A stretch of DNA of 64,000 nucleotides from Gemmatimonadota bacterium (GTDB lineage Bacteria; Gemmatimonadota; Gemmatimonadetes; Longimicrobiales; Gaopeijiaceae): positions 28,416-92,415 of the forward strand of contig JAJDVT010000132.1 in the NCBI GenBank assembly GCA_022826005.1. The letters are read 5' to 3'. The notes beneath the pieces are model-generated. The model saw only the letters and a list, made by a program, of their open reading frames with translations, had not been told where the DNA came from and ran no database searches. Each line of letters starts with the position of its first letter. Position 1 is the first letter of the stretch. The translations under genes and the position numbers were made by a program. This document shows, in pieces, positions 49,129 to 58,683 of this stretch.

Positions 49129-50274
49129 TCAGACGATCTCCCCGGCGTGCAGCTCCAGGAGAAAGTCGGGGTAGGGCATCACGTCGATGCCTTCGATCCG
49201 GCGCCGGTCACGCTCGGCCGTGACGATGATCGCCCGCCGCGGCGCGAACTCCTCCTGAAATGCCCTCATCGGCCGCAGGTCACGCCGCCGGACCCTGCCC
49301 TTCACCTCCACCGCCACCTCTCCGCGATTCAGGACGAAGTCCACCTCCAGACCCGTCTTGGTCCGCCAGAACCGGATGGGAAAGTCCTTCTCCCGGTACC
49401 CTCGGGCAGCGACGATCTCCTGCAGAATGAAGTGCTCGAACGCGCGACCGAATTCCGCCCCGGCGGCTTCGGTGAGCCTCCGGCCGCACACCTGCCCGGC
49501 GACTCCGACATCGAAGAGGTAGAACTTCGGCGCCGCCGAGATGCTCTGCCGCCCTGTCCTCCTGTGAAACGGCTGTATCAGATACCCGAGCAGCGTGTCC
49601 TGCAGGATCTCGAAGTATGTGCGCACCGTCTTCGCGGCCACACCGCAGTCCCGCGCGATGCTCGCGTAGTTCAGCAGTTCGCCGTGCGAAAAACGGAGCG
49701 CTTCGAAGAACCGCATGAAGGCGTCGGTGTTGCGGGTAAGAGCCTCCCCGATGACTTCCTGGGCGAGAAAGTCGCGAAGATAGGCGGCGAGCGAGCGTCG
49801 GGCGTGTGGCTTGCCATGGATGCCCGGCAGCAGTCCGTCGTTCAGCGCCGTGAGGAGGTGGAAGCCCGGGACCTCCGCATACGTCAACGGGAACATCTCG
49901 AAACGCCAGGCCCGCCCGCCGAGGAGGTTTACCCCGGCACGCCGAATCTTGCGCGCGCTCGATCCGCACAGGATGAACGACAAACCCCGCGACTCGATGA
50001 GCCGGTGTACTTCGTCGAGCAACCCCGGCACCTTCTGAATTTCGTCGATGACCACGGGCGCGGTCCGGGACTCCGGCATCGATGCGAGCTGCTCGCCGAG
50101 TCGCGTCGGCCGGGCGCTCAGCGGCAGCCGGATGTCGAAATCCAGCAGGTCGAGACAGATGCTGTCCGGGAAGCGTTCGCGCAGCCAGGTCGACTTGCCC
50201 GTCTGACGCGCGCCCCACAAGAAAGCGGATTGCCCCGGGGGAAGGTCGATGTCGAGGATTCGGACGTAACTCAT
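49129..50274 (-). CDS. AAA ATPase with DUF4143 domain (second copy)
   Basis: 381 residues from ATG 50274. Walker A WGARQTGKSTWLRERFPDS, Walker B APVVIDEIQKVPGLLDEVHR, sensor FILCGSSARKIRRAG. The middle has NYASIARDCGVAAKTVRTYF (winged helix) and the DUF4143 part PKFYLFDVGVAGQVCGRRLT. The C-terminal nuclease-like end is complete: IRFWRTKTGLEVDFVLNRGE followed by VAVEVKGRVRRRDLRPMRAF (E..D...EVK), unlike the copy at 6131-7333. The two copies share GARxTGKSTWLR and closing blocks. Cellular role uncertain; its context is accessory (exported nuclease, TA remnants). Confidence 0.85.
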   Translation of the reverse strand: MSYVRILDIDLPPGQSAFLWGARQTGKSTWLRERFPDSICLDLLDFDIRLPLSARPTRLGEQLASMPESRTAPVVIDEIQKVPGLLDEVHRLIESRGLSFILCGSSARKIRRAGVNLLGGRAWRFEMFPLTYAEVPGFHLLTALNDGLLPGIHGKPHARRSLAAYLRDFLAQEVIGEALTRNTDAFMRFFEALRFSHGELLNYASIARDCGVAAKTVRTYFEILQDTLLGYLIQPFHRRTGRQSISAAPKFYLFDVGVAGQVCGRRLTEAAGAEFGRAFEHFILQEIVAARGYREKDFPIRFWRTKTGLEVDFVLNRGEVAVEVKGRVRRRDLRPMRAFQEEFAPRRAIIVTAERDRRRIEGIDVMPYPDFLLELHAGEIV

Positions 50275-50286
50275 AGTGATTGCAAG

Positions 50287-50309
50287 TCTGATTGATGACA
50301 CTAATCAGA
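50287..50309. promoter_or_regulatory. Inverted repeat upstream of the DUF4143 ATPase
   Basis: TCTGATT (50287-50293) and AATCAGA (50303-50309) form a perfect 7-bp dyad with a 9-bp spacer, 13 bp upstream of the ATPase ATG in an AT-rich patch. It is a candidate operator. Confidence 0.4.
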
Positions 50310-50444
50310 AATGTAATACGCGCATCCGAATCAGCAACTGCCGGAATGGCCCCCGACCAAGAACCCACGGCAGGCTGGCGATCCGCCCGGCCACACCATA
50401 CCGTACAATCAAACGCACCGTAAACCAGCAACAGGAGCAGCTGG

Positions 50445-51077
50445 ATGAACCGGTGGAGCGCGGTGATTGTGGCGGGAATCATTCTGGTCGGATGCGGAGG
50501 GGACGTTTCCGAACCCCCCCGGACCGACGTGCCGGACCCCAATGTCGGCCCCTCCATGGTGTGCCCGCCCGGGTCCGAGGTATGGATGGGCATCCCCGTC
50601 TGCGCGGAGGGGAGCCGCAGCGGCTACAATCGCGACGCCTTCGGAAGCGCCTCCCGGTACCAGCAGTGGGAGGACGAGATCATCGCCGGACTGCCGAAGT
50701 CGGGCGGTCAGGTGTACACGCCGTACACATGCACGCTGTACGACATCAGGGACAACGGCACCGCAGCCACCGACATCGATCATGTCGTGGCGCTCTCGGA
50801 GGCCTACGACTCGAGGCTAGACCGGGAGCGGTTCCAGGAGTTCGGGGCGGACTCCCTGAACCTCACGATCGCGGTCCCCTCGGTGAACCAGAACCAGAAG
50901 TCGGACAGGGACGCGGCGGACTGGAGCCCGACGTACAACAGGGGTTGGTTCGCGGCCAAGGTCGTGGCCGTCAAGCAGAAGTACGGGATGTCGATCAATC
51001 CGGCCGAGCGGGACTCGCTGGCGGTCATGCTGGCCGCGGACACGAGTCGCACGGTGGTGTGCAACCAATCCAGCTGA
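50445..51077 (+). CDS. HNH endonuclease-family lipoprotein, exported
   Basis: 210 residues. Lipobox LVGC with lipid-modified Cys17. Nuclease core: TDIDHVVALSEAYDSRL (metal/catalytic Asp-His at 112-113), SLNLTIAVPSVNQNQKSDRD then AADWSPTYNRGWF, matching the secreted HNH (DUF1524/GmrSD-C-like) family with its N...NQ.K.D.D...W.P pattern. Three or more cysteines (MVCPPG, PVCAEG, YTCTLYD) may form disulphides. It would degrade DNA outside the cytoplasm, for nutrient uptake or competition. AGCAGG upstream gives a modest ribosome site. Confidence 0.85.
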   Translation: MNRWSAVIVAGIILVGCGGDVSEPPRTDVPDPNVGPSMVCPPGSEVWMGIPVCAEGSRSGYNRDAFGSASRYQQWEDEIIAGLPKSGGQVYTPYTCTLYDIRDNGTAATDIDHVVALSEAYDSRLDRERFQEFGADSLNLTIAVPSVNQNQKSDRDAADWSPTYNRGWFAAKVVAVKQKYGMSINPAERDSLAVMLAADTSRTVVCNQSS

Positions 51078-51136
51078 CACAAGCTGATTGGCGCCGGCTG
51101 GCGTCGGCGGGCCGTGCCGTTCTAGGATGGAACGCC

Positions 51137-51850
51137 ATGAAACGCGATGCACCCAGACTCTGGACCGGCACGAGCGGCTTCTCCTACAAGGAGTGGAAGG
51201 GAAGCTTCTACCCCGAGAAGCTGCCGGCCACGAAGATGCTGGAGTACTACTCGCGGCGCCTGAGCAGCGTGGAGATCAACAACACCTTCTACCGCATGCC
51301 GCGGGCGGAGATGCTGGAGAAGTGGGCGTCGCAGGTGCCGGACGACTTCTCCTTCGTCCTGAAGGCCAACCGGCGCATCACGCACATGAAGCGGCTGAAG
51401 GACGCCGGGGATCCACTGGACTACCAGGTGCGGACGGCCGTCGGCGCTCTGGGCGACCGGCTCGGGCCGATCCTCTTTCAGCTGCCGCCGTACCTTCGCA
51501 AGGGCGTGGAGCGGCTGCGCGACTTCCTCGCGATCCTGCCGGACGACCTCCGCGCCGCCTTCGAGTTCCGGCACGAGAGCTGGTTCGTGGACGAGGTCTA
51601 CGGGGCGCTCGCCGATCGGGGCGCGGCCCTGGTCACCGCCGACACCGGCGAGGGTGACGCCCCGGTCGTGGAAACGGCTTCGTTCGGGTACGCGAGGTTG
51701 CGGCGTCCCGGTTACGACGAGGAGGCGCTGCGCGAGTGGGCCGAAGCGCTGAACCGCCCCGCCTGGAGCGATGTCTTCGTCTTCTTCAAGCACGAGGACG
51801 AGGGGGCGGGGCCGCGGATGGCGGCTGGGTTTCGGGACGCGTGGGGTTAG
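51137..51850 (+). CDS. DUF72 family protein
   Basis: 237 residues, TIM-barrel-like. Family blocks: LWTGTSGFSYKEWKGSFYPE, YYSRRLSSVEINNTFYRMPR, FSFVLKANRRITHMKRLKDA, LGPILFQLPPYLRK, FEFRHESWFVDEVYGALADR and a closing VFVFFKHEDEGAGPRMAAGF. Function of DUF72 remains unclear. AGGA lies 8 bases before the ATG. Complete length for the family (slightly short). Confidence 0.9.
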   Translation: MKRDAPRLWTGTSGFSYKEWKGSFYPEKLPATKMLEYYSRRLSSVEINNTFYRMPRAEMLEKWASQVPDDFSFVLKANRRITHMKRLKDAGDPLDYQVRTAVGALGDRLGPILFQLPPYLRKGVERLRDFLAILPDDLRAAFEFRHESWFVDEVYGALADRGAALVTADTGEGDAPVVETASFGYARLRRPGYDEEALREWAEALNRPAWSDVFVFFKHEDEGAGPRMAAGFRDAWG

Positions 51851-52434
51851 AGCAGCCCGTCGGTACAGGCCAGCGTCAATCCAACTGCATCCACCCGCTC
51901 GTGCAGCGGGAAGCGGGTGTCGCCCGGAAAGAGAACGAAGATGCGATCAAGCTTGAGATCCACCAGCGCCGAGTGCATCGACCGTGTCATTCGGGGAGCG
52001 CTGGTCCTCTTGAACTCCAAACCGATCCTTCGGCTCCCTTCGAACACCAGCAGGTCGATCTCGGCTCCCCGGTGAGTCGCCCAGTAGTAGCAGTCCTCCC
52101 AATCGACCGACAGAATGCGTACGGCTTCCTGCATCGCGTGGTTGCCGGGCCGGTCCACCAACACGCGGAGCAGCGCAAAGAGTCCCTCGCTGTGTTGCAC
52201 CTCGTCAATGACCACCAGGCCCGTAAGTGACTCGAGCGCAAGGCGGGGGTCCGCGAGCCTGGCGAGGTCGGCCGGATCCTCCAGATCGAAGAAAGTGACC
52301 GGCCCCGGCGCGCTGGCGGCCAGACTGCGGGCCAGCGTGGTCTTGCCGACTTGCCGGGCACCAACCAGTCCCACGACGGGAAACTGGTTCAGCAGGCGGC
52401 TAAGATGCGTATCGTGGCGGGAACGGGGGATCAT
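51847..52434 (-). pseudogene. Internally deleted DUF4143-type ATPase
   Basis: 195 codons from ATG 52434, about half the usual length. The N-terminal ATPase part is good (FPVVGLVGARQVGKTTLARS, LTGLVVIDEVQHSEGLFALL, RVLVDRPGNHAM) and the C-terminal nuclease-like part is good (DCYYWATHRGAEIDLLVFEG, RIGLEFKRTSAPRMTRSMHS). The central 180-200 residues (sensor, lid, DUF4143) are missing, joined in frame near EAVRILSVDWE. It keeps Walker A and B but probably cannot act like a full-length member. It ends 4 bp inside the DUF72 gene's stop. Confidence 0.75.
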
Positions 52435-52589
52435 TGTGACAAGCTGACCGGGAAAAACGAAAACGCAACTTTCGATTTTCCCGTTTACTACTCTTCGACT
52501 GCGTGCGAGCACCTCCGCGCGCGTGGCCGAGCCCCACTCCGCCCCACGCCCGCCGCCCGGCCGCCATCGACCCCGACCTGCCAGGGCTG

Positions 52590-52710
52590 CTCCGGCAACC
52601 TGAGCGCGTTCCAGAATCCCCGCGGGCTCACGACTGTCACGTGGACCTGACCGGCAATCTGCAGAAGATCCTGATCTCCCGTGACGAGGAAGCGCTCAGC
52701 CGCCCGGCGG
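52590..52710 (-). pseudogene. C-terminal remnant of a PIN-domain (VapC-like) toxin
   Basis: Minus-strand reading gives AERFLVTGDQDLLQIAGQVH then VTVVSPRGFWNALRLP, the typical PIN C-terminus (F-L-V-T-G-D-x-D-L-L ... V-x-SP-x-x-F). Everything upstream is replaced by the 3' end of the surE gene, which it overlaps slightly. So the toxin was truncated at the junction with surE. Confidence 0.62.
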
Positions 52711-53598
52711 CTCCGCCAGCCGGTGGTCCAGCCCCCAGGCGACCAGCTCCCTCAGCATCGCCTCGTCCGTCCAGTCGAAGCGGAGCGGGGCGATCGTGAT
52801 CATCCCGGCCATGAATGCCTCGGTGTCGCTCCCGGGCGGGTGGGTCTCCGCCGGATCGAACAGCGGCCGAAACACCCGCACGCCGTCTTCGGGGTCGACT
52901 TCTTCGTAGCCGAAGCGGATGTAGCTGCCGCCCATACGGCCGATGGCCACGCCTGTGATTCCGTCTTCGGTCGCGGCAGGAAAGTTCACCGAGAGGACCA
53001 CGCCCGGGTCCGGCGCGCGCCGCCGCAGTTCTTCCACGAAGCGGGCCATGAAGTTCGACGCGTAGGCGAAGTCCATCTGATCGCCGCCCAGCGACGCCGC
53101 CACCGAGGGCACCCCGTAGTACGCACCCGCCATTGCCGCTCCCACCGTGCCGGACATGTGCCCGAGGTCGCCGACGTTCGCGCCCGCGTTGATCCCGCTC
53201 ACCACGAGATCGAAGCCGCCTTCAGGCTCGAGGGCTTCCATCGCGAGCATCACCGCATCGGCGGGTGTTCCGTCGACGCAATGACCCAAGTGGCGGTCCT
53301 CCTCGCGGAGGGTCCTGAGGCGCTTTCCCTGACCGAGCGTCACCGACATGCTGGCGCCGCTCCGCTGCCCGCAGGGAGCCACCACCGTGACCGTGACTTC
53401 GCCGACGGCGCGCAGGGCGTCCGCCAGCTGTTGGATGCCGCGAGAGGTGATGCCGTCGTCGTTGGTGACGAGGATGTGGTAGGGGCCGTCGTTGGCGTTG
53501 ACTCTGACCTCCGGTGCGGGCGCCGTGCACCCGGGAGACGAAAGAACGAGCGCCCCGGCGGCGGCGCACGCCGCGACGGTAGGGAAGGATATCCTCAT
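52696..53598 (-). CDS. surE: 5'/3'-nucleotidase SurE-like, exported lipoprotein
   Basis: 300 residues; ATG 53598 has GGAGGT at 4-5 bases. SurE blocks: ILVTNDDGITSRGIQQLADA (metal-binding DD), VAPCGQRSGASMSVTLGQG, DGTPADAVMLAMEAL, DLVVSGINAGANVGDLGHMS, GTVGAAMAGAYYGVPSVAAS. It dephosphorylates nucleoside monophosphates. Unusual is the N-terminal lipoprotein signal (LVLSSPGC), placing it outside the cytoplasm; canonical SurE is cytoplasmic. The C-terminus (ITIAPLRFDWTDEAMLREL) is complete. Confidence 0.88.
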   Translation of the reverse strand: MRISFPTVAACAAAGALVLSSPGCTAPAPEVRVNANDGPYHILVTNDDGITSRGIQQLADALRAVGEVTVTVVAPCGQRSGASMSVTLGQGKRLRTLREEDRHLGHCVDGTPADAVMLAMEALEPEGGFDLVVSGINAGANVGDLGHMSGTVGAAMAGAYYGVPSVAASLGGDQMDFAYASNFMARFVEELRRRAPDPGVVLSVNFPAATEDGITGVAIGRMGGSYIRFGYEEVDPEDGVRVFRPLFDPAETHPPGSDTEAFMAGMITIAPLRFDWTDEAMLRELVAWGLDHRLAEPPGG

Positions 53599-53663
53599 GG
53601 TACCTCCATCGGGGTTGGCGAGCGGTCCGTGAAGGAGGGATCCGGCCGCCCGCAAGCCGAGGC

Positions 53664-54353
53664 TCAACCCACCCCGCAGGGCCTCCCCGCTTCGCGGATC
53701 GCGTCGGCCGCGCCCTCCAGAGAGAAAGTGTAGCGCACCGGCCCAACTTCCTCCCAGTCCAACTCGATCTCCACGGCGTCGCCCTCCCCCGAGCCGCCTT
53801 CCAGCAGGCGCCTCAGGAACTCGGCGTGCGAACTCTCGCCTGTTTCCCTCTCGGCCGCATCCTCCTGTTCGAAATAGAGGGTGCCCCGGATGGCGGAAAC
53901 CTGAAGCGCGACTGCCTCGCTTCCCCAGATGCCACGCACCACCACGGGGACCGACCCGCTCGCCTGCCCCTCGTTTTCAAAGACCAGGCGCGGCGCCGTC
54001 TGAAACCGAATCATGACGGGAGCCACGTTGCCGAGTTCCCTCTCCTCGGCGTTGAGGCACAGGTAGCGGATGTAGCTGCTGAAGTCGCCCTCCGCACCCG
54101 CGAGCGCCTCCGGAGCGCTTGCGACGGGCGAAAAGGCGTTGCCCATCGTGTCCTGGGGATGGTCGACGACGAGGTCCACGCGCCACGCGGTGGGGGACTG
54201 CTGGGCGGCGCTCGCGGACTCCTCGGTGGCGGTCGCCGGCTCTGCGCCGGCCTCGGCTTCCCGGGCCGGCGGATCGTCTCCGGCGCCGCACGCGATCGCG
54301 AGGACCGTGGCGGTCGCCGCCATGATGCAATGAGTGGGTGATCTCCATTTCAT
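53664..54353 (-). CDS. Hypothetical lipoprotein (229 aa)
   Basis: Lipobox AIAC with Cys22, then a low-complexity Ala/Glu linker (AREAEAGAEPATATEESASA). The globular part has IRYLCLNAEERELGNVAPVM, GSVPVVVRGIWGSEAVALQV, and an acidic end. Not recognised. It precedes surE by 65 bp on the same strand and may be its partner. Confidence 0.62.
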   Translation of the reverse strand: MKWRSPTHCIMAATATVLAIACGAGDDPPAREAEAGAEPATATEESASAAQQSPTAWRVDLVVDHPQDTMGNAFSPVASAPEALAGAEGDFSSYIRYLCLNAEERELGNVAPVMIRFQTAPRLVFENEGQASGSVPVVVRGIWGSEAVALQVSAIRGTLYFEQEDAAERETGESSHAEFLRRLLEGGSGEGDAVEIELDWEEVGPVRYTFSLEGAADAIREAGRPCGVG

Positions 54354-54472
54354 CTTCCTGCTCCTTCTCTTCGGGAAGTCCCGCGACTGCGTCCCTGCAA
54401 CCTACGGCGCGCATCCGTCCCCCGCCTGCGGGACCGCGCTCCATTTGTGCGGGTCGGATTTCGTGATGAGGC

Positions 54473-54985
54473 CTACCGCGGAAGGAGAACGCCTCCGGCC
54501 AGCACGAACTGCCGCCCGCCTGCACGTGCCTCCACGAAGGGCGTGTATTCCCTCTCCGGGAATCTCAGTCCGCCGACAAGGTTGAGTCCGAGGGTGGTGC
54601 GCGAGCTCGTACGCGCGACGCTCTTCGATTCCGAGCTGCGGGCTATCACGGCCCCGAGGCCCACGTAGGACCTCATCTTGCGAACACGAATGTCCCGCAC
54701 GACGCTCCCGGTGAGTTCCCAATAGTCGAGGTCCCCGTCGTCATGTCGCGAGTCCGGAAAGAAATAGTCGAATGAATAGACCGCCTGCACCCGCGGATGG
54801 ACCGACTTCAGCGGGGTCAGAACGCGCGGGCCGATGCCGAGCTGGGAATCGTTGCCGAAGCTGAGCTGCGCACCGACGTCGAAGTCCTGGGCGGTGAGGG
54901 AGGGGGTGGTGGGCGATGGGATGGCGAGGGCGGCCGCGAGGGAGATCGCGCCGGTGAGGATGAGGGGTGGGGTGGGTCTGCGCAT
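54473..54985 (-). CDS. Outer-membrane beta-barrel protein (170 aa)
   Basis: ATG 54985 with GGAGG at 7 bases. Signal peptide ends PSLTAQ. The mature protein is an eight-strand-type barrel: FDVGAQLSFGNDSQLGIGPR, VQAVYSFDYFFPDSRHDDGD, YVGLGAVIARSS, TTLGLNLVGGLRFPEREYTP, FVEARAGGRQFVLAGGVLLP with terminal Arg. OmpA/OmpW-like barrels have this size; ligand unknown. Confidence 0.68.
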   Translation of the reverse strand: MRRPTPPLILTGAISLAAALAIPSPTTPSLTAQDFDVGAQLSFGNDSQLGIGPRVLTPLKSVHPRVQAVYSFDYFFPDSRHDDGDLDYWELTGSVVRDIRVRKMRSYVGLGAVIARSSESKSVARTSSRTTLGLNLVGGLRFPEREYTPFVEARAGGRQFVLAGGVLLPR

Positions 54986-55217
54986 TTGGGAGCCTCCGGG
55001 GCCTGGGGCGGGAGTGAATGGGCCTGGAGGGTAGGACGAGAGGGAGGGAGGTGAGGTTGCAGGGGGATGTCGGCGGGTTGCCCGTGCTCTTCGGCCTGTG
55101 CACCTTCCGAACCCGAATTGCCTGAGGATCCGGTTCGAGAAAGAGAGAGAGCCGAGGGGCTGGTCAATGAAGCCGGACCTACGGACTCCCCTCCCGAAGG
55201 CGAGGACCCCTCCCCCC

Positions 55218-56507
55218 CTACCACCCCACCCGGCTGAGTCCCTCGTCCACACCGGCCACCACCTCGCCCGGGACGGGCAGCTCGCCCTTTCTGGCGCTCC
55301 ACACCTCCCGGAACCGGGCCACCATCTCGCGGGCCGCGTCCTGCACGGCCTGCCGCGGCAGCCGCGCACCCGTGGCCAGCCGCCCCAGCAGCGCTGCCGA
55401 GAGATCCGCGAACCCGGCCGTGCCGCTCACCCATTCCAGCGCCATGCGGCCACCATCGGGCGCATACGGGATCGTGGACACCAGGTCGTAGGCGGGCGCG
55501 AGTCTGGGAGCCCGCCCGTCGGGGTAGTGCACCGACCAGTTCTTGAGGTGCGCATCGCCGTTTCCGGTCAGGGCGCAGAAGACCAGGCGGCGGACGAATT
55601 CGACCGCATCGGCATGCCCGCACTCCCGGCCGATGATCTCCGCCAGCCTCCGGCAGGTCGCGCCCCCGTATTTCTCCTTCGGCGGCACTCCGAGGATCTG
55701 CGCGAAGTCCTCGGTGTGGACGCGCAGCCCGTCTTCCAGCCGGTCGAAGCGTCTCACCGCCAGCGAAAGCTCCCCGGCCTCGCCCATCCCGCGCGGCAGT
55801 CCCCCGATTTCCCCGACCGGCACCAGCCGCGTCTCGGCCGCGGCGATCCCGCACGACGCCGCCAGCCACATCATCGCGTGCTCCTGCTCCGGCAGTCCCG
55901 GGAACCCCGGCGACGGCAACTTGACGATCCAGGTGCCGCCGACCCCGTGCGGAGGAACCTCCAGCCTCCCTCCGGCCATCACCGCCGACACCTTCAGCTG
56001 CGTGCCGGCCAGCGAGAAGCGCAGCGGCGCCTGTGGGCGCGGGGTGGGCGCCCTGGTTCCGAATAGCGGGCGCACGACGGAGTCCGGGGTCCCCCTGCCG
56101 GCGGACCTGCCGCTCCGCTGGGTGCCGCCACCCGCCGACGCGCGCGAAACGCCCCCGCCGCCCGCCGGCGGCGCGATCGACACCGCGCCCGGGAGATCCT
56201 CGCCGAGGGCACCGAGGAGCGGGAACTCCAGCCGCGGATCGATGCCGGCGGACCGGGCCAGGTACTCCCGCAGCGACCCCTCCGGGAGGAGGTTGGAGAA
56301 GAACGGCGGCGCGTGGACCCGGGTGGGCTCGATGTCCGTCGCCACTCCGCCGAACGCGTCGCGGAAGGAGAGGCCGAGGGTGGGCCGCTCGGTGTCGTCG
56401 AGGTAGCCGTTGTCGAAACCGAAGACGATGCGGTCGCGCCCGAGCCGGGTCAGGGTGCCGGCCGGGTCCCCTTGCAGCCGGACTTCGAGGATGTCCAGAT
56501 CAGGCAT
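55218..56507 (-). CDS. hipA: HipA-family serine/threonine kinase toxin
   Basis: 429 residues from ATG 56507, overlapping the HipB stop by 8 bp. N-terminal HipA subdomain (VRLQGDPAGTLTRLGRDRIV), then FFSNLLPEGSLREYLARSAG. ATP-binding GGTWIVKLPSPGFPGLPEQE, catalytic Asp318 in GNGDAHLKNWSVHYPDG and metal Asp341 in LAPAYDLVSTIPYAPDGG, spaced exactly as Asp309/Asp332 in E. coli HipA. A Gly/Arg/Pro-rich insert (GGGGVSRASAGGGTQRSGRS) near 150-190 is unusual. Such kinases phosphorylate glutamyl-tRNA synthetase or similar targets and cause dormancy; HipB neutralises it. Confidence 0.9.
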   Translation of the reverse strand: MPDLDILEVRLQGDPAGTLTRLGRDRIVFGFDNGYLDDTERPTLGLSFRDAFGGVATDIEPTRVHAPPFFSNLLPEGSLREYLARSAGIDPRLEFPLLGALGEDLPGAVSIAPPAGGGGVSRASAGGGTQRSGRSAGRGTPDSVVRPLFGTRAPTPRPQAPLRFSLAGTQLKVSAVMAGGRLEVPPHGVGGTWIVKLPSPGFPGLPEQEHAMMWLAASCGIAAAETRLVPVGEIGGLPRGMGEAGELSLAVRRFDRLEDGLRVHTEDFAQILGVPPKEKYGGATCRRLAEIIGRECGHADAVEFVRRLVFCALTGNGDAHLKNWSVHYPDGRAPRLAPAYDLVSTIPYAPDGGRMALEWVSGTAGFADLSAALLGRLATGARLPRQAVQDAAREMVARFREVWSARKGELPVPGEVVAGVDEGLSRVGW

Positions 56508-56763
56508 CGCCGCTCTCCGGCCGGGCGCCCAGCTCCAGCGCGGCGGGAACGGCTCCCGCGGGCACCAGCATGACTTCTGTGCCGACGCCGCGCGCGAGTT
56601 CCACCAGACTGGACAGGCGCGGGTCCGCCTTCCCATTCTCGAACCTGGAGATCTGTGCCTGCGTCAGGCCGCTGCGCTCGCTGAGCGTCCTCTGGCTCAG
56701 GCCTTCGGCCTTCCTCACCGCCCGCAGGGCGTGACCGATGTCGATGACGGTAGGATGCTTCAT
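56500..56763 (-). CDS. hipB: HipB-family helix-turn-helix antitoxin
   Basis: 87 residues. The Xre-type HTH is clear: VRKAEGLSQRTLSERSGLTQ, AQISRFENGKADPRLSSLVE, LARGVGTEVMLVP. It binds HipA and represses the operon. The stop lies 8 bp inside hipA, typical for coupled synthesis. ATG 56763; the AT-rich operator is 70-90 bp upstream. Confidence 0.9.
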   Translation of the reverse strand: MKHPTVIDIGHALRAVRKAEGLSQRTLSERSGLTQAQISRFENGKADPRLSSLVELARGVGTEVMLVPAGAVPAALELGARPESGDA

Positions 56764-56836
56764 GAGCGGAGCCTCCCCGCGCTGGACCGACGGGCCGGTC
56801 TGGACCCGCCGGATCGGTGGATTTCGATGACTTTCA

Positions 56837-56860
56837 TATACAATAGTATAATTATGATTC
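56837..56860 (-). promoter_or_regulatory. hipBA promoter/operator
   Basis: AT-rich block in a GC-rich region. TATAC (56837-56841) and GTATA (56846-56850) are an inverted repeat with a 4-bp spacer, comparable in design to the TATCC-N8-GGATA operators of E. coli HipB. On the minus strand ATAATTATAC overlaps it and could be the -10 region. Confidence 0.5.
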
Positions 56861-57076
56861 GCGAAAACACAAGACAGCATATGAAATGGGAGAGAGCACG
56901 ACCTGGTCGGCCGGAACACCAGCAACCGATCGCTCCGTCTCGTGTATGAGAGAGTGCCGCGACAACGGCCCGGAAAGGCGCCGGTGCCGTCTTGACAGGC
57001 ACGACGCGGCTGACCGATCATCCACGTGCGCGCTGGGAGGTCCAGGGCGCGCCCAACGGCCGCAAGGAGGCCCCGC

Positions 57077-58021
<945 letters not shown>

Positions 58022-58023
58022 CG

Positions 58024-58680
58024 GTGGAGTCCCGGGTGGCGGTCCAGAGGCCTCGCGCATCCTGGATCGCGAATCCCAGGCGGCAGATCCTGCTGCTGAA
58101 GATCGCCGTCTGGATCGTCGGGCTCGGGCCGGTGGTCTGGCTGGCCGCGGGCGCCTTCCAGGGGACGCTGGGCGCCAACCCGGTCGAGAAGATCATCCAC
58201 ATCGAGGGGCGCTGGACGCTGGTCTTCCTGCTGGCGACGCTGGCGGTCACCCCGGTCCGGCGGCTCACCGGGTGGAACCGCATCATCCAGTTGCGGCGGC
58301 TGCTGGGGCTCTTCGCCTTTTTCCACGCCTGCGTCCACTTCCTGTCGTACGCGGGGCTGGACTACTTCTTCGCGCTGAGCCTCATCCTCGACGACGTGCT
58401 GGAGCGCCGCTACATCACCGTGGGTTTCGCCGCACTCATTCTGCTCATCCCGCTGGCGGTAACTTCCACGAAGGGATGGATCCGCAGACTGGGCAAGCGC
58501 TGGCAGCGGCTGCACCGGTTGGCTTACGTTGCAGCGGGGTTGGGTGTCCTTCATTACTACTGGAAGGTCAAAGCCGACACCTTCTGGCCGCTGGTTGCGG
58601 CGGTCACGCTGGCCGGGCTCTTCGCGATCCGGCTCGCGTACAGGGGCAAGAAGAAGAGAACGACGAAGAAAGGCAGGTAG
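58024..58680 (+). CDS. msrQ: Heme-binding membrane subunit MsrQ
   Basis: 218 residues from GTG 58024, 2 bp after msrP. Six hydrophobic segments. Heme-ligand histidines in LGLFAFFHACVHFLSYAGLD and in LHRLAYVAAGLGVLHYYWKV match the ferric-reductase-like YedZ/MsrQ family. It passes electrons from the quinone pool or flavins to MsrP. The basic tail KKKRTTKKGR is normal for the family. Confidence 0.92.
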   Translation: MESRVAVQRPRASWIANPRRQILLLKIAVWIVGLGPVVWLAAGAFQGTLGANPVEKIIHIEGRWTLVFLLATLAVTPVRRLTGWNRIIQLRRLLGLFAFFHACVHFLSYAGLDYFFALSLILDDVLERRYITVGFAALILLIPLAVTSTKGWIRRLGKRWQRLHRLAYVAAGLGVLHYYWKVKADTFWPLVAAVTLAGLFAIRLAYRGKKKRTTKKGR

Positions 58681-58683
58681 CTC

